NCBI RefSeq assembly: GCF_004519545.1
Contig: NZ_SDKM01000013.1
Coordinates: forward strand, 62,001 to 126,000
Origin: Nocardioides guangzhouensis
Lineage (GTDB): Bacteria > Actinomycetota > Actinomycetes > Propionibacteriales > Nocardioidaceae
Reading direction: 5' to 3'
DNA length: 64,000 bases
Shown: piece by piece, positions 46,544 to 56,665 of the stretch
Position numbering within the stretch: position 1 is the stretch's first letter
Layout of the letters: each line of letters starts with the position of its first letter
Translations under genes and position numbers: made by a program
The notes under the pieces: generated by a model
What the model was told of the DNA's origin: nothing
The model's database searches: none
Seen by the model: the letters and a program-made list of their open reading frames with translations, nothing else

Positions 46544-46972
46544 TCAGCGGGCGGCGACGAGCTCCAGCGCCTCGCGGTACCCGTCGATCCCCTTGCCGGC
46601 GACGACGGCGACGGCGTGCGGGGTCACCACGGAGGTGTGCCGGAACTCCTCGGGGCGCTGGGTCGGGTCGGAGATGTGCACCTCGACCAGCGGTGCGGTC
46701 AGCTGCGCGCAGGCGTCGTAGATCGCCCACGAGTAGTGCGTCCAGGCGGCGGCGTTGAGCACCACCGCGCTGCCGTCGTCGGCGGCCCCGTTGAGCCAGT
46801 CGAGCAGCACGCCCTCGTGGTTGGTCTGCCGCACCTCCACCTCGAGGCCGAGGTCCCGGCCCCAACCGACGCACAGGTCGGCCAGCTCGGCGTGGGTGGT
46901 CCGGCCGTAGATCTCCGGCTGCCGGCGACCCAGCCGGCCGAGGTTCGGACCGTTCAGTACCAGCACCTTCAT
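46544..46972 (-). CDS. aroQ: 3-dehydroquinate dehydratase, type II
   Basis: Dehydrates 3-dehydroquinate to 3-dehydroshikimate. The 142-aa product has VLNGPNLGRLGRRQPEIYG (catalytic Arg and Tyr), RQTNHEGVLLDWLNGA, LNAAAWTHYSWAIYDA, VHISDPTQRPEEFRHTSVV and VVAGKGIDGYREAL. ATG overlaps the aroB stop. Last gene of the aro run. Confidence 0.97.
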   Translation of the reverse strand: MKVLVLNGPNLGRLGRRQPEIYGRTTHAELADLCVGWGRDLGLEVEVRQTNHEGVLLDWLNGAADDGSAVVLNAAAWTHYSWAIYDACAQLTAPLVEVHISDPTQRPEEFRHTSVVTPHAVAVVAGKGIDGYREALELVAAR

Positions 46973-48081
46973 CGCACACCCCTCACCACGTCGTACGCCG
47001 ATCGCAGCAGGTCCTCGTCCGGCCCGGCCAGGATCCGGGGCTCGGCCAGCCCGCTGAGCACCACGAACCGCAGCTGCGAGCCGCGGGCCTTCTTGTCCAC
47101 CCGCATGGTCGCGAGCAGCTCGTCGAACGGCGCGCCGTCCCACGTGGTCGGCAGCCCGACCAGCCCGAGCACCGCGGCGTGCCGGTCGGCGACGTCGTCG
47201 GACAGCAGGCCGGAGCGGCGGGCCAGCTCGGCCACGAAGACGCAGCCGATCGCCACCGCCTCGCCGTGCCGCACGGCGTACTCACTGGTCCGCTCCACCG
47301 CGTGCGCCAGCGTGTGCCCGTAGTTGAGCACCTCCCGGCCCGGGTGCCCGTCGCGGCCGCCGGTCTCGCGGAGGTCGCCGACCACGACGTCGACCTTGAC
47401 CCGCACCGCACGCTCGACCAGCTCCCTCAGCACCGGCGAGGCCGGGTCCTGCGCCGCCGCCGGGTCGCCCTCGACCAGCGCCAGGATCTCCGGGTCGGCG
47501 ATGAAGCCGCACTTCACGACCTCGCCGAGCCCGGCACGGAGCTCCGCGGGCGGCAGGGTGGCCAGCAGGTCGAGGTCGCACAGCACCCCGACCGGCTCGT
47601 GGAAGGAGCCGACGAGGTTCTTGCCGGCGCCGGTGTTGATGCCGGTCTTGCCGCCCACCGCGGCGTCGACCATCGCGAGCAGCGTGGTCGGCACGTGCAC
47701 GACGCGCACCCCGCGCAGCCAGGTGGCGGCGACGAAGCCGCCGAGGTCGGTGGTCGCGCCCCCGCCGAAGGTCACCACCGCGTCGGAGCGGGTGAAGCCG
47801 CGCTCCCCCAGCGCCTCCCAGCAGTCGTGGGCGACCGCGGCGGTCTTCGCCGACTCGCCGGAGGGCAGCCCCAGCGCGAGCACGTCGTAGTGCCCGACCA
47901 GCAGGTCCACCACGGGCTGGGCCAGCGCCGCGAGCTCCTCGGCGAACAGCAGCGCGACCCGCTCGACACCCTCGCCCAGGGCCCCGGGCAGCCGGCCGGC
48001 CAGGCCGCGCCCCACCACCACGTCGTACGGCGACGCGCCGCGGACCGGGATCACGGTGTCCGGGGAGGCTCCGGTCGTCAC
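46969..48081 (-). CDS. aroB: 3-dehydroquinate synthase
   Basis: Cyclises DAHP to 3-dehydroquinate with NAD+ and a divalent metal. The 370-aa product has FGGGATTDLGGFVAATWLRG, HVPTTLLAMVDAAVGGKTGI, the metal Glu in GLGEVVKCGFI, and the metal His in LNYGHTLAHAVE and RHGEAVAIG. GTG start overlaps the aroK stop. Confidence 0.97.
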   Translation of the reverse strand: MTTGASPDTVIPVRGASPYDVVVGRGLAGRLPGALGEGVERVALLFAEELAALAQPVVDLLVGHYDVLALGLPSGESAKTAAVAHDCWEALGERGFTRSDAVVTFGGGATTDLGGFVAATWLRGVRVVHVPTTLLAMVDAAVGGKTGINTGAGKNLVGSFHEPVGVLCDLDLLATLPPAELRAGLGEVVKCGFIADPEILALVEGDPAAAQDPASPVLRELVERAVRVKVDVVVGDLRETGGRDGHPGREVLNYGHTLAHAVERTSEYAVRHGEAVAIGCVFVAELARRSGLLSDDVADRHAAVLGLVGLPTTWDGAPFDELLATMRVDKKARGSQLRFVVLSGLAEPRILAGPDEDLLRSAYDVVRGVR

Positions 48082-48581
48082 GCCTCCACCACCTTCGCCA
48101 CCTCGGCAGCGACGTCCTCGGGGGTCCGGCCGTCGGTGTCCACCGTCCACCGCGCCACCGCCTCGTAGACCGGGGTCCGCTCGTCCAGAAGGGCCTTGAT
48201 CCGGCCCCGGACGTTGCCGAGCAGCAGCGGCCGGGCGGAGCCGAGGCCGACCCGCTTCACGGCGTCGGAGAGGCCGACCCGGAGGAACACCACCGGCCGG
48301 CCCGCGAGCGCGGCCCGGGTGTCATCGTCGAGCACCGCTCCGCCGCCCAGCGCGAGCACGCCGTCGTGACCGGCCAGTGCGGCGGCCACCGCATCCCGCT
48401 CGAGGGCGCGGAAGTGCGCCTCGCCGGAGTCCACGAAGATGTCGGCGATCGAGCGGCCCTCGGCCGCCTCCACGTCGCGGTCGGTGTCGCGGACGGCCAG
48501 GCCGAGGGCCTCGCCGAGCAGCCCGGCCACGGTGGTCTTGCCGGCGCCCATCGGTCCGACCAGCACGATGCGGGGATTCAT
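48078..48581 (-). CDS. aroK: Shikimate kinase
   Basis: Phosphorylates shikimate at O3. The 167-aa product has P-loop VLVGPMGAGKTTVAGLLG, shikimate-binding DTDRDVEAAEGRSIADIF and FRALERDAV, Walker-B-like LALGGGAVL and lid ARPLLLGNVRGRIKALLDER. About 65 nt separate it from aroC. Confidence 0.96.
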   Translation of the reverse strand: MNPRIVLVGPMGAGKTTVAGLLGEALGLAVRDTDRDVEAAEGRSIADIFVDSGEAHFRALERDAVAAALAGHDGVLALGGGAVLDDDTRAALAGRPVVFLRVGLSDAVKRVGLGSARPLLLGNVRGRIKALLDERTPVYEAVARWTVDTDGRTPEDVAAEVAKVVEA

Positions 48582-48648
48582 TCGGGGCCCCCGCGGCGTT
48601 GTCCGTCGGAGGAGCGTAGCGGGGGAGCCGGGGAACGTCGCGGGGTGA

Positions 48649-49827
48649 TCATGTCGTGTGGAGCGTCGCGAGGTACGACGCGCAGTTGCGGGCGGTCTCG
48701 GCCACGGAGTCGCCGCCGAACTTCTCGAGGACGGCGTCGGCGACCACCAGCGCCACCATCGCCTCGGCCACGATGCCGGCCGCCGGGACCGCGCACACGT
48801 CGGAGCGCTGGTGGTGGGCGACCGCGGCCTCGCCGGTGGCGACGTCGACCGTGCGCAGCGCCCGCGGGACCGTCGCGATCGGCTTCATCGCCGCGCGCAC
48901 CCGGAGCAGCGCGCCGGTGGTCATCCCGCCCTCGGTGCCGCCGGAGCGACCCGACGTGCGGCGGACGCCGTCCTCGGTCGGCACGATCTCGTCGTGCGCC
49001 TTCGAGCCGGGGTCGGCGGCCAGCGCGAACCCGTCGCCCACCTCGACGCCCTTGATCGCCTGGATGCCCATGAGCGCGCCGGCCAGCCGGGCGTCGAGCC
49101 GGCGGTCCCAGTGCACGTGCGAGCCGAGGCCCGGCGGCAGGCCGTGCACGACCACCTCGACGACGCCGCCCAGCGTGTCGCCGTCCTTGTGCGCCTGGTC
49201 GATCGCCGCGACCATCTGCTTGGACGCGTCGGGGTCCAGGCAGCGCACCGGGTCCGCGTCGAGGCGCGAGACGTCCTCGGGCGCCGGGACCGAGCCGTAC
49301 GGCGCAGGCACGCCGCCGAGCTCGACCACGTGCGAGACGACGCGGGCACCGACCGCCTGCTCGAGGAAGTTGGCGGCGACCCGACCGAGCGCCACCCGTG
49401 CGGCGGTCTCGCGGGCCGAGGCACGCTCGAGGATCGGCCGGGCCTCGTCGAAGGCGTACTTCTGCATGCCGACCAGGTCCGCGTGGCCCGGCCGGGGCCG
49501 GGTGAGCGGCGCGTTGCGGGCCAGCGCATCGAGCTCGGCGCGGTCGACCGGGTCGGCCGACATCACCTTCTCCCACTTCGGCCACTCCGTGTTGCCGACC
49601 TCGATCGCGACCGGACCGCCGAGGGTCTCCCCGTGGCGGACACCGCCGGTGATCGTGACCTGGTCCTGCTCGAACTTCATCCGGGCACCACGGCCGTAGC
49701 CGAGGCGGCGCCGGGCGAGGGACTCGACGATGTCGTCGGAGGTCACGCGGACATGGGCGGGCAGACCCTCGAGGATCGCGACGAGGGACGGTCCGTGGGA
49801 CTCGCCCGCAGTGAGCCAGCGCAGCAT
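48649..49827 (-). CDS. aroC: Chorismate synthase
   Basis: Converts EPSP to chorismate with reduced FMN. The 392-aa product has [97 protein letters not shown] and [20 protein letters not shown], the three family signatures. Overall intact. Confidence 0.97.
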   Translation of the reverse strand: MLRWLTAGESHGPSLVAILEGLPAHVRVTSDDIVESLARRRLGYGRGARMKFEQDQVTITGGVRHGETLGGPVAIEVGNTEWPKWEKVMSADPVDRAELDALARNAPLTRPRPGHADLVGMQKYAFDEARPILERASARETAARVALGRVAANFLEQAVGARVVSHVVELGGVPAPYGSVPAPEDVSRLDADPVRCLDPDASKQMVAAIDQAHKDGDTLGGVVEVVVHGLPPGLGSHVHWDRRLDARLAGALMGIQAIKGVEVGDGFALAADPGSKAHDEIVPTEDGVRRTSGRSGGTEGGMTTGALLRVRAAMKPIATVPRALRTVDVATGEAAVAHHQRSDVCAVPAAGIVAEAMVALVVADAVLEKFGGDSVAETARNCASYLATLHTT

Positions 49828-49862
49828 GGTGCAGAGTCTTTCACGCCCGTACCAGCCGAACG

Positions 49863-50570
49863 TCAGCCCGACCCGTACCCGAGACCGGCCGCGATCTCCG
49901 GCCCCCACACCACGCCGACGACGGCGCCGACCAGCATGAACGGGCCGAACGGGAAGTGCCGGTCCTCGGTGATCCGCAGCAGCCGCAGCGGCAGCCAGCC
50001 GACCACGCCGACGATGAACCCGGCATAGATCCCGATGACCAGCTCGGCCCACCCGAGGTACCCGAGCGCCAGGCCGAGCACCCCGGAGAGCCGGACGTCG
50101 CCGTACCCCATGCCCGGCGTGAACCGCCACAGGAACCAGAACACCAGGCCCGCCGCCAGCCAGCCGAGCAACGCCCGCAGCAGGGCGTCGAGGTCCTGGT
50201 CGAGCAGCGCGCACACCGGGAGCAGCACGACCAGGACGAGGTACGACGGCGCGATGATGCGGGTCGGCAGCAGCCGGGTCCGGTAGTCGACCCAGGCCAG
50301 CGCGACCCCGATCGGCACCAGGTAGAGCAGGTAGAGCAGCGCCCAGGTCCACCCGGTGCCCAGCCCCACGAGCGCGGCGGTCGCGGCCGACCAGGCGGCG
50401 CACGTCCACGCCGCACCCGGAGCCGCGGCCAGTGCGGCGTACGCCACCTTGTCCTCGTCCGGCTCGGCGGGCTCGGGCAGCCTCCCGACGAGCGTCGGGA
50501 CGAACCATCCGGCGACCGCACCGACGACCGCGCAGAGGAGGGCGGTGTCGAGGTGCCCCGTCCAGTCCAT
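49863..50570 (-). CDS. Type IV prepilin peptidase (A24 family)
   Basis: Membrane aspartyl protease that cleaves and may methylate prepilins. At 235 aa with about seven membrane segments. Catalytic Asp residues are in [16 protein letters not shown] and [11 protein letters not shown] (the GxGD motif). It lacks the N-terminal zinc-cysteine domain of full PilD. Placed between aroE and aroC as in other actinobacteria; pilin genes are not in this window. Confidence 0.9.
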   Translation of the reverse strand: MDWTGHLDTALLCAVVGAVAGWFVPTLVGRLPEPAEPDEDKVAYAALAAAPGAAWTCAAWSAATAALVGLGTGWTWALLYLLYLVPIGVALAWVDYRTRLLPTRIIAPSYLVLVVLLPVCALLDQDLDALLRALLGWLAAGLVFWFLWRFTPGMGYGDVRLSGVLGLALGYLGWAELVIGIYAGFIVGVVGWLPLRLLRITEDRHFPFGPFMLVGAVVGVVWGPEIAAGLGYGSG

Positions 50571-50590
50571 GCGGTGGAGAGTAGTGCTCC

Positions 50591-51421
50591 TCAGCGCGCC
50601 GCGAGGGCGGACTCACCGGCACGGCGCATCGCCGTCAGCGGCGCCGGCCGCCCGGTGAACAGCTCGCACTGCAGGGCGGCCTGGTGCACGAGCAGGTCGA
50701 GGCCGGTCACCAGCCGGGTCGAGGACCCGAGCGCCGCGGCGGCCAGCGGCGTGGGCCACGGGTGGTAGAGCACCTCGAAGACCACGGCGACGTCGGCGGC
50801 GGAGGCGGCCGCCACGATCCCGGGCGACTGCGCGTCGGCCGGGATCGTGGAGACCAGCACGTCGCCGGTGACCGGGCTGCCGAGGGAGACCACGTCCACC
50901 TCCAGCGGGTGGCCGAGCGCGTCGCCGTGCCGCTCCGCGGCGGCCAGGGTCTCCCGCGCCCGCTGCGGGTCGCGCACCTGGAGGGAGAACCGGCGGCAGC
51001 CGAGGCCGGCCAGCGCCAGCAGCAGCGCCGCGGCGGTGGCGCCGCCGCCCCAGATGGTGGCCTGCCGGAGTCGCCCGTCGTACGTCTCTCGGATCGCGTT
51101 GGCGGCGCCAGGGACATCGGTGTTCTCGGCGGTCCTCCGTCCGTCGTGCAGGACCAGGGTGTTTGCGGCACCCGCGGTGCGGACCAGGTCCGACACGTCG
51201 TCGGCGAGGGGCACCACCGCCCGCTTGAGCGGCATCGTCAGCGACAGCCCGCGGCAGTCCGCGTCCAGGCTGTCGAGGTACGCCGGGAGGCCGGCCTCGT
51301 CGACCCGGTACGCGTCGTACGTCCAGTCGAGACCGAGCTCGCGGTAGGCGGCCCGGTGCAGCACCGGCGACAGCGAGTGGCCGATGGGGTCGCCGAGGAC
51401 CGCGCACCACGGGTTGCCCAT
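50591..51421 (-). CDS. aroE: Shikimate dehydrogenase
   Basis: NADPH-dependent reduction of 3-dehydroshikimate. The 276-aa product has [38 protein letters not shown] with catalytic Lys66, [13 protein letters not shown] with Asp102, and the nucleotide-binding [19 protein letters not shown] (GGGATA instead of the usual GAGGA). One nucleotide after mltG. Confidence 0.95.
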   Translation of the reverse strand: MGNPWCAVLGDPIGHSLSPVLHRAAYRELGLDWTYDAYRVDEAGLPAYLDSLDADCRGLSLTMPLKRAVVPLADDVSDLVRTAGAANTLVLHDGRRTAENTDVPGAANAIRETYDGRLRQATIWGGGATAAALLLALAGLGCRRFSLQVRDPQRARETLAAAERHGDALGHPLEVDVVSLGSPVTGDVLVSTIPADAQSPGIVAAASAADVAVVFEVLYHPWPTPLAAAALGSSTRLVTGLDLLVHQAALQCELFTGRPAPLTAMRRAGESALAAR

Positions 51422-51422
51422 G

Positions 51423-52634
51423 TCAGCAGGCGTCCGAGGTCTCGCAGTACTCCTGGAGCTCGGCCTTGTACTGGAGGAACTCGTCGTAGTCGTCGGTGAA
51501 CTTGGTCTCGCCGGTCTTGAGGTCGACCGTCACGTAGAAGAACCACGGGCCCTCGGCCGGGTTGGCCGCGGCGGCGATCGCGTCGTCGCCGGGCGCCTCG
51601 ATCGGGCCGGGCGGGAGACCGGCGTACTTCCGCGTGTTGTACGGCGAGTCGACCGCGAGGTCCTCCTGGCTGAGCGCGACCCCGAGGTTGCGGCCGAGCG
51701 CGTAGTTCACCGTCGCGTCGATCTCGAGCTTGCCGTAGGTCGGCGGCCCGTCGGTCTCGAGCCGGTTGTAGATCACGCGGGCGACCTTGGGCATGTCGTC
51801 GCCCCGGGCCTCGGACTCCACCAGCGACGCGATCGTCATCAGCTCCGCGGGCGTGTAGCCGAGCTTCTTCGCCGAGCCCTCGAGGTCGGCCTCGTCGGCG
51901 GCCTGCCGCCACCGGTCGACCATCGCCCGGAGCACGTCGATCGGCTTGTCCCCCGGCTTCACGGTGTACGTCGCGGGGAAGAGGTAGCCCTCCGGGTCGC
52001 CCTCGGCGTACTTCGGGAGGCCGAGCTGGTCGGTCTTCTTCAACGCGTTCTGCCACTGCTTCTTGCTGAAGTCGGTCTTCTCGGCGAGGACGTCGACGAT
52101 GTCGGTGACCCGAAGGCCCTCGGGGATGGTCACCGTGGCCTGGATCAGGTTGTTCGGGTCGACCAGCACGTCGAGCGCGTCGTCCGAGGACATCTGCTTG
52201 CGCATCTCGTAGTAGCCAGCCTGGATCGTCGCTGCCTCGTCCGCCCGGCCGTTGGCAGCGTCGGTGAACGCCTCGACGGAGGCGACCACGTCGGCCTCGG
52301 CGAGGGTGCGCCCGATGTCGGTGGCGGTGTCGCCAGGCTGCACCTCGACGGTCACCGAGCCGGAGCCGGGACCGGGGTAGTCCTCGGGGTCTGCGAACTG
52401 GTCGCGGACGAAGCCCACGCCCTTGGTGAGTCCGACGTAGAGACCGGCGACGATCAGCCCGAGCACCAGCAGCGTGGTCAGGCAGCCGGTGATGCCCCGG
52501 CCGCGACGCTTCCTGGCCCGCCGGTGGCCGCGGTGCGAGCGCGGCCCGAGCACGTCGAGCCCGGTGTCCTCGTGGGTGTCCCCGGACACGTCGGGACGGG
52601 CCGGTGCCGTCTCATGGGCCGGCTCATACGTCAT
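51423..52634 (-). CDS. mltG: Endolytic murein transglycosylase MltG (YceG-like)
   Basis: Cleaves nascent peptidoglycan and helps end glycan strands. The 403-aa product has a basic cytoplasmic start (RGHRRARKRRGRG), one membrane helix (about 48-70, TGCLTTLLVLGLIVAGLYVG), a LysM-like segment (VEVQPGDTATDIGRTLAEAD) and the catalytic domain with TIASLVESEARGDD (catalytic Glu), ARVIYNRL and SPYNTRKYAGLPPGPIEAPG. Overlaps ruvX by 11 nt. Confidence 0.95.
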   Translation of the reverse strand: MTYEPAHETAPARPDVSGDTHEDTGLDVLGPRSHRGHRRARKRRGRGITGCLTTLLVLGLIVAGLYVGLTKGVGFVRDQFADPEDYPGPGSGSVTVEVQPGDTATDIGRTLAEADVVASVEAFTDAANGRADEAATIQAGYYEMRKQMSSDDALDVLVDPNNLIQATVTIPEGLRVTDIVDVLAEKTDFSKKQWQNALKKTDQLGLPKYAEGDPEGYLFPATYTVKPGDKPIDVLRAMVDRWRQAADEADLEGSAKKLGYTPAELMTIASLVESEARGDDMPKVARVIYNRLETDGPPTYGKLEIDATVNYALGRNLGVALSQEDLAVDSPYNTRKYAGLPPGPIEAPGDDAIAAAANPAEGPWFFYVTVDLKTGETKFTDDYDEFLQYKAELQEYCETSDAC

Positions 52635-53106
52635 CGGGCGTTCCTTCGTCGTCGGGGACTTCCACCAGCTCGCCTGGCGCGCTCCCCCGCGCCCGCTCGG
52701 TGTCGAGCGCCTGCTGCAGGATCACGACCGCGGCGGCCTGGTCGACCACCGCGCGCCGCTTGGCACCCCTCCGCCCCCGATCGCGCAGCATTCCCTCCGC
52801 GGTGACGGTGGTCAAGCGTTCATCACACAGCCTCACGGGCAGCGGATCAAGTCGGGCCGCCAGCTCGGCCGCGAACGCCCGGACCTTCACGGCCGCCGGG
52901 CCCTCCCCGCCGGACAGCGACCGGGGCAGCCCGACGACCACCTCGACGGCACCCTCCTCGTCCGCTATCGCGGCGATCCGGGCCAGGTCGCCCGCGCCGC
53001 GCGGCACGGTCTCGACCGGGGTGGCGAGCAGCCCGGACGGATCGCTGCGCGCGACGCCGATGCGGGCGTCGCCGGGGTCGATGCCCAGGCGCACGCCCGT
53101 TCTCAT
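52624..53106 (-). CDS. ruvX: Holliday junction resolvase-like RuvX/YqgF
   Basis: RNase-H-fold nuclease linked to Holliday junction resolution and 16S rRNA processing. The 160-aa product has RLGIDPGDARIGVARSD (first catalytic Asp), VEVVVGLPRSLSGGEGPAA, PVRLCDERLTTVTAEGML (Glu) and VDQAAAVVILQQAL (last Asp). Follows alaS by 25 nt. Confidence 0.94.
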   Translation of the reverse strand: MRTGVRLGIDPGDARIGVARSDPSGLLATPVETVPRGAGDLARIAAIADEEGAVEVVVGLPRSLSGGEGPAAVKVRAFAAELAARLDPLPVRLCDERLTTVTAEGMLRDRGRRGAKRRAVVDQAAAVVILQQALDTERARGSAPGELVEVPDDEGTPDDV

Positions 53107-53131
53107 CCGGTCACCCGGGCCCGGGGGGCCT

Positions 53132-55846
53132 TCACGTGGTGACCGCCCGGGCCACCTCGGTCTCGACCAGCGCCAGGGCCTCGTCGATCCGTGAGGGGTC
53201 GTTGCCGCCGCCCTGCGCCACGTCGTCCTTGCCGCCGCCCTTGCCGCCGATCAGCGGCCCGACCGCACGGATCAGCGCGTTCGCGCTGACCCCGCGCTCG
53301 CGCGCCTCGTCGTTGACCGCCGCCACCGCCGCGACCTTGCCGTCGCTGGCGCCGATGACCATGACCGCACCGGGCTGGCCGGCGGGCAGCCGGCCGCGGA
53401 CGTCGAGCGCGAGCGTGCGGACGTCGCCGCCGCCGGCGCCGTCGGCACGGTGCGCCACGAGCTTCACGCCGGCCACGTCCTTCGCCCCGGCCGCCAGCTC
53501 GCCGCCGGCCGCGAGCAGCTGCGCCACCCGGACCTTCTCGATCTCCTTCTCGGCAGCGCGCAGGCGCTCCACGATGTCGTTGACCCGCTCCGGCAGCTCG
53601 TCGGGGCGCACCTTGAGTGCCTCGGAGAGCTGGGCGACGAGCACGTGCTCGCGGGCCAGGAAGCGGTAGGCGTCGCCGCCCACCAGCGCCTCGACCCGGC
53701 GTACGCCGGAGCCGATGGAGGACTCGCCGAGCAGCTTGATCACGCCGAGCTGGCCGGAGCGGCCCGCGTGGGTGCCGCCGCACAGCTCGCGTGCCCAGTC
53801 GCCGACCGAGACCACGCGCACCTGGTCGCCGTACTTCTCGCCGAAGAGGGCCATCGCACCCGAGGCCACCGCCTCGGCCTGGGTCATCACCTCGGCCTGC
53901 ACGGACAGGTCCGCGAGCACGACGTCGTTGACCCGGGCCTCGACGTCGGCCATCACCGACGTCGGCACCGCCCCGGTCGCGGAGAAGTCGAACCGGAACC
54001 GGCCGGGCGAGTTCTCGGAGCCGGCCTGGGTCGCGGTCTCGCCGAGCGCCTCGCGGAACGCCTTGTGCACCATGTGCGTCGCGGTGTGCGAGCGGGAGAT
54101 CGAGAGCCGGCGGTCGGTGTCGACCAGCGCGTGCGCGCCGGCGCCGAGAAGGACCTCACCGGAGAGCACGCGGGCCTTGTGGACGATCAGGCCGGTGATC
54201 GGCGACTGCACGTCGCTGACCTCGATCCGGGCACCGTTCTCGAGCTCGATCACGCCCTGGTCGGCGAGCTGGCCGCCGCCCTCGGCGTAGAACGGGGTGC
54301 GGTCCAGGACCAGCTCCACCTCGTCGCCCTCGTGCGCGGACTCCACCACCCCGTCCGGGGTGACGATGCCGCGCACCGCACCCTCGGAGACCACCTCGCC
54401 GTAGCCCGTGAACTCGACCGCTCGGCCGAGGCGATCCGCCACCGCGCGGTACGCCGAGGCGTCGCGGTGCTGCCCCTTCTTGGCCTTCGCGTCGGCCTTG
54501 GCCCGCTCGCGCTGCTCGGTCATGAGCCGGCGGAACCCGACCTCGTCCACCTCGAGCCCCTGCTCGGCCGCCATCTCCAGGGTCAGGTCGATCGGGAAGC
54601 CGTAGGTGTCGTGGAGCGCGAACGCGCGGTCACCGGACAGCTGGGAGCCACCCGCCTTCTTCACCTCCGCGGTGGCCAGGTCGAAGATCTGGGTTCCGGC
54701 CCGCAGGGTCTGCCGGAACGCGTGCTCCTCGGCGTACGCGACGCTGGAGATGCGCTCCCAGTCGCGGTGCAGGTCGGTGTAGGTCTCCGCCATCTTGTCG
54801 CGGCTCACCGGAAACAGCTCCGGGAGTGCCGGGTCCTCGTAGCCGAGCAGCCGCATCGAGCGGACCGCGCGGCGCAGCAACCGCCGCAGGACGTAGCCGC
54901 GGGCCTCGTTGCCGGGGGTGACGCCGTCGCTGATCAGCATCATCGAGGAGCGGACGTGGTCGGCGACCACACGGAACCGGACGTCGTCGACGTGGCCCTG
55001 GTCGCCGCCCGCGCCGTACCGGCGTCCGGTGAGCTCCTCGGCCCGCTCGATCACCGGGAACATGACGTCGATCTCGTACATGTTCTGCCTGCCCTGGAGG
55101 AGGTAGGCGACCCGCTCGAGGCCCATGCCGGTGTCGATGTTCTTCTTCGGCAGCGGCCCGACGATGTCGAAGTCCTCCTTGGACCGCACCGCGCTGAGCT
55201 CGTCCTGCATGAAGACGAGGTTCCAGATCTCGAGGTAGCGGTCCTCGAGCTTCTCGGGCATCGAGGTGCGCGTGGTGGTCGCGAACTCGCCGTCGGGGCC
55301 GAAGTCGGGCCCGCGGTCGTAGAGGATCTCCGAGCACGGACCGCCGGGGCCGGGCACGCCCATCGACCAGTAGTTCTCCCTGGGACCGAGCTTCACGATC
55401 CGCTCGGACGGAAGGCCGGTGACCTTCATCCAGAGCTGCAGCGCCTCGTCGTCACCGGCGAGCACCGACGGCCAGAGCCGGCTCTCCTCGAGCCCGAAGC
55501 CACCGTCCGCGACGGACTTGGTGACCAGGTCCCAGGCGAGCTCGATCGCGCCTTCCTTGAAGTAGTCGCCGAAGGAGAAGTTGCCGCACATCTCGAAGAA
55601 GGTGCCGTGCCGGGTGGTCTTGCCGACGTCCTCGATGTCGGGCGTGCGCACGCACTTCTGGACGCTGGTGGCGCGGGGGTACGGCGGGGCTTCCTGGCCG
55701 AGGAAGTACGGCTTGAACGGCACCATGCCGGCGTTGACGAACAGCAGGTTCGGGTCGTCGAGCAGCAGCGACGCCGAGGGCACGGCCGTGTGGCCGGCTG
55801 CCTCGAAGTGGCCGACGAAGCGGCGCCGGATCTCGGCGGTGTCCAT
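53132..55846 (-). CDS. alaS: Alanine-tRNA ligase
   Basis: Charges tRNA-Ala and edits mis-charged Ser/Gly. Full-length, 904 aa. Class II aminoacylation core at the N-terminus ([58 protein letters not shown]). The editing domain has zinc ligands [14 protein letters not shown] and [20 protein letters not shown]. The C-terminal DHHA1 domain contains [15 protein letters not shown]. Its ATG shares a base with the stop of the small upstream gene. Confidence 0.98.
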   Translation of the reverse strand: MDTAEIRRRFVGHFEAAGHTAVPSASLLLDDPNLLFVNAGMVPFKPYFLGQEAPPYPRATSVQKCVRTPDIEDVGKTTRHGTFFEMCGNFSFGDYFKEGAIELAWDLVTKSVADGGFGLEESRLWPSVLAGDDEALQLWMKVTGLPSERIVKLGPRENYWSMGVPGPGGPCSEILYDRGPDFGPDGEFATTTRTSMPEKLEDRYLEIWNLVFMQDELSAVRSKEDFDIVGPLPKKNIDTGMGLERVAYLLQGRQNMYEIDVMFPVIERAEELTGRRYGAGGDQGHVDDVRFRVVADHVRSSMMLISDGVTPGNEARGYVLRRLLRRAVRSMRLLGYEDPALPELFPVSRDKMAETYTDLHRDWERISSVAYAEEHAFRQTLRAGTQIFDLATAEVKKAGGSQLSGDRAFALHDTYGFPIDLTLEMAAEQGLEVDEVGFRRLMTEQRERAKADAKAKKGQHRDASAYRAVADRLGRAVEFTGYGEVVSEGAVRGIVTPDGVVESAHEGDEVELVLDRTPFYAEGGGQLADQGVIELENGARIEVSDVQSPITGLIVHKARVLSGEVLLGAGAHALVDTDRRLSISRSHTATHMVHKAFREALGETATQAGSENSPGRFRFDFSATGAVPTSVMADVEARVNDVVLADLSVQAEVMTQAEAVASGAMALFGEKYGDQVRVVSVGDWARELCGGTHAGRSGQLGVIKLLGESSIGSGVRRVEALVGGDAYRFLAREHVLVAQLSEALKVRPDELPERVNDIVERLRAAEKEIEKVRVAQLLAAGGELAAGAKDVAGVKLVAHRADGAGGGDVRTLALDVRGRLPAGQPGAVMVIGASDGKVAAVAAVNDEARERGVSANALIRAVGPLIGGKGGGKDDVAQGGGNDPSRIDEALALVETEVARAVTT

Positions 55847-56166
55847 CAGGTGCTGCCTTCCTTCTCGTCATCGCGTGCCCCGGAAGCGGCCAGCTCCCCG
55901 GTGGTCGGTGAGCGAGCGCCAGCGAGCGTCTCGAAACCCGTCTCGAAACCACCACTAGGCACCAGGCCCAGCCGCTCCCGCAACTCGGTTTCCTTCTCGG
56001 CGCGGCCCTGCGCGACCTCCTCGCGGAACAACCGCGCGCCGAGCGCCAGGCCGCTGACCCGGTCGCGCAGGCCGTCGGCGGTGAGCGCCTCGCGCACCTT
56101 GCGTGCCCGGTTCATGGCATAGACGGCCGCACCCGCGCCGGCCGCGAACCACAGGGTCCGCGCCAT
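55846..56166 (-). CDS. Small DUF6167-like protein with a repeat-derived tail
   Basis: A 106-aa protein. N-terminal membrane-type segment ([20 protein letters not shown]), then a charged helix ([40 protein letters not shown]), as in the small protein encoded before alaS in many actinobacteria. From about residue 73 the sequence ([18 protein letters not shown]) is encoded by a copy of the same 42-bp repeat that extends CarA, followed by a charged end. TGA overlaps the alaS ATG. Function unknown. Confidence 0.8.
   Translation of the reverse strand: MARTLWFAAGAGAAVYAMNRARKVREALTADGLRDRVSGLALGARLFREEVAQGRAEKETELRERLGLVPSGGFETGFETLAGARSPTTGELAASGARDDEKEGST
55900..55953. repeat. 42-bp interspersed repeat copy in the gene before alaS
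   Basis: Same family as the copies at carA: begins GGTGGTCGGTGAGCGAG and ends TCTCGAAACCACC, with an internal duplication of CGTCTCGAAAC near the end. Read in the minus direction it stays open and gives the [10 protein letters not shown] peptide again. Confidence 0.8.
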
Positions 56167-56654
56167 CAGGCGACCTCCTGCTCCCGCTGCCGGGCGTGGA
56201 GGGTGCGCCGCAGCTCCTTGAGCTCAGCACGGCGCTGCTTGCGCGAGCGCTTCACCTCGCGCCGCATCTCGAAACGGATCCGGTGGCGGGTCTCGGGCGC
56301 CAGCGCGCGGCGTACGCCGTGGCCCAGGCTCGCCGCCTTGACCAGGGACTCGCGCAGCACGATGTCGGCGAACAGCCGTCCGTCGATCCGCTCCGGCACC
56401 GGCGGAGGCTCGTCGGCGGCCTCGCCGACACGGGTGATGACGTACTCCTCGGGCTCCCGGGCGGGCCGGTCGACCCGGACGGCGAGGGCGTCCAGCCGGG
56501 ACCGCAGCTCGGCGGCCTCGGCGCGGGCCTCGGCCAGCGCGGCGGCGGTGCGGGCCCGCTCGCGGCGGACCAGCAGCACAAGCGCCAGGCAGAGCACCGT
56601 GAGCACGACGGCGGCAGCCGTCACCACGGGCACGAGCAGCTCCGGACCGGTCAC
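56166..56654 (-). CDS. Membrane-anchored coiled-coil protein, function unknown
   Basis: A 162-aa protein: one N-terminal membrane helix (about 7-29, LVPVVTAAAVVLTVLCLALV), a coiled-coil stretch (RRERARTAAALAEARAEAAE, LRSRLDALAVRV), a Pro-rich linker and a very basic C-terminus (REVKRSRKQRRAELKELRR). The position before alaS resembles that of DUF948-type genes in relatives. GTG start; it abuts the next gene with a 1-nt overlap. Confidence 0.75.
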   Translation of the reverse strand: MTGPELLVPVVTAAAVVLTVLCLALVLLVRRERARTAAALAEARAEAAELRSRLDALAVRVDRPAREPEEYVITRVGEAADEPPPVPERIDGRLFADIVLRESLVKAASLGHGVRRALAPETRHRIRFEMRREVKRSRKQRRAELKELRRTLHARQREQEVA

Positions 56655-56665
56655 AGTGCCCGACC

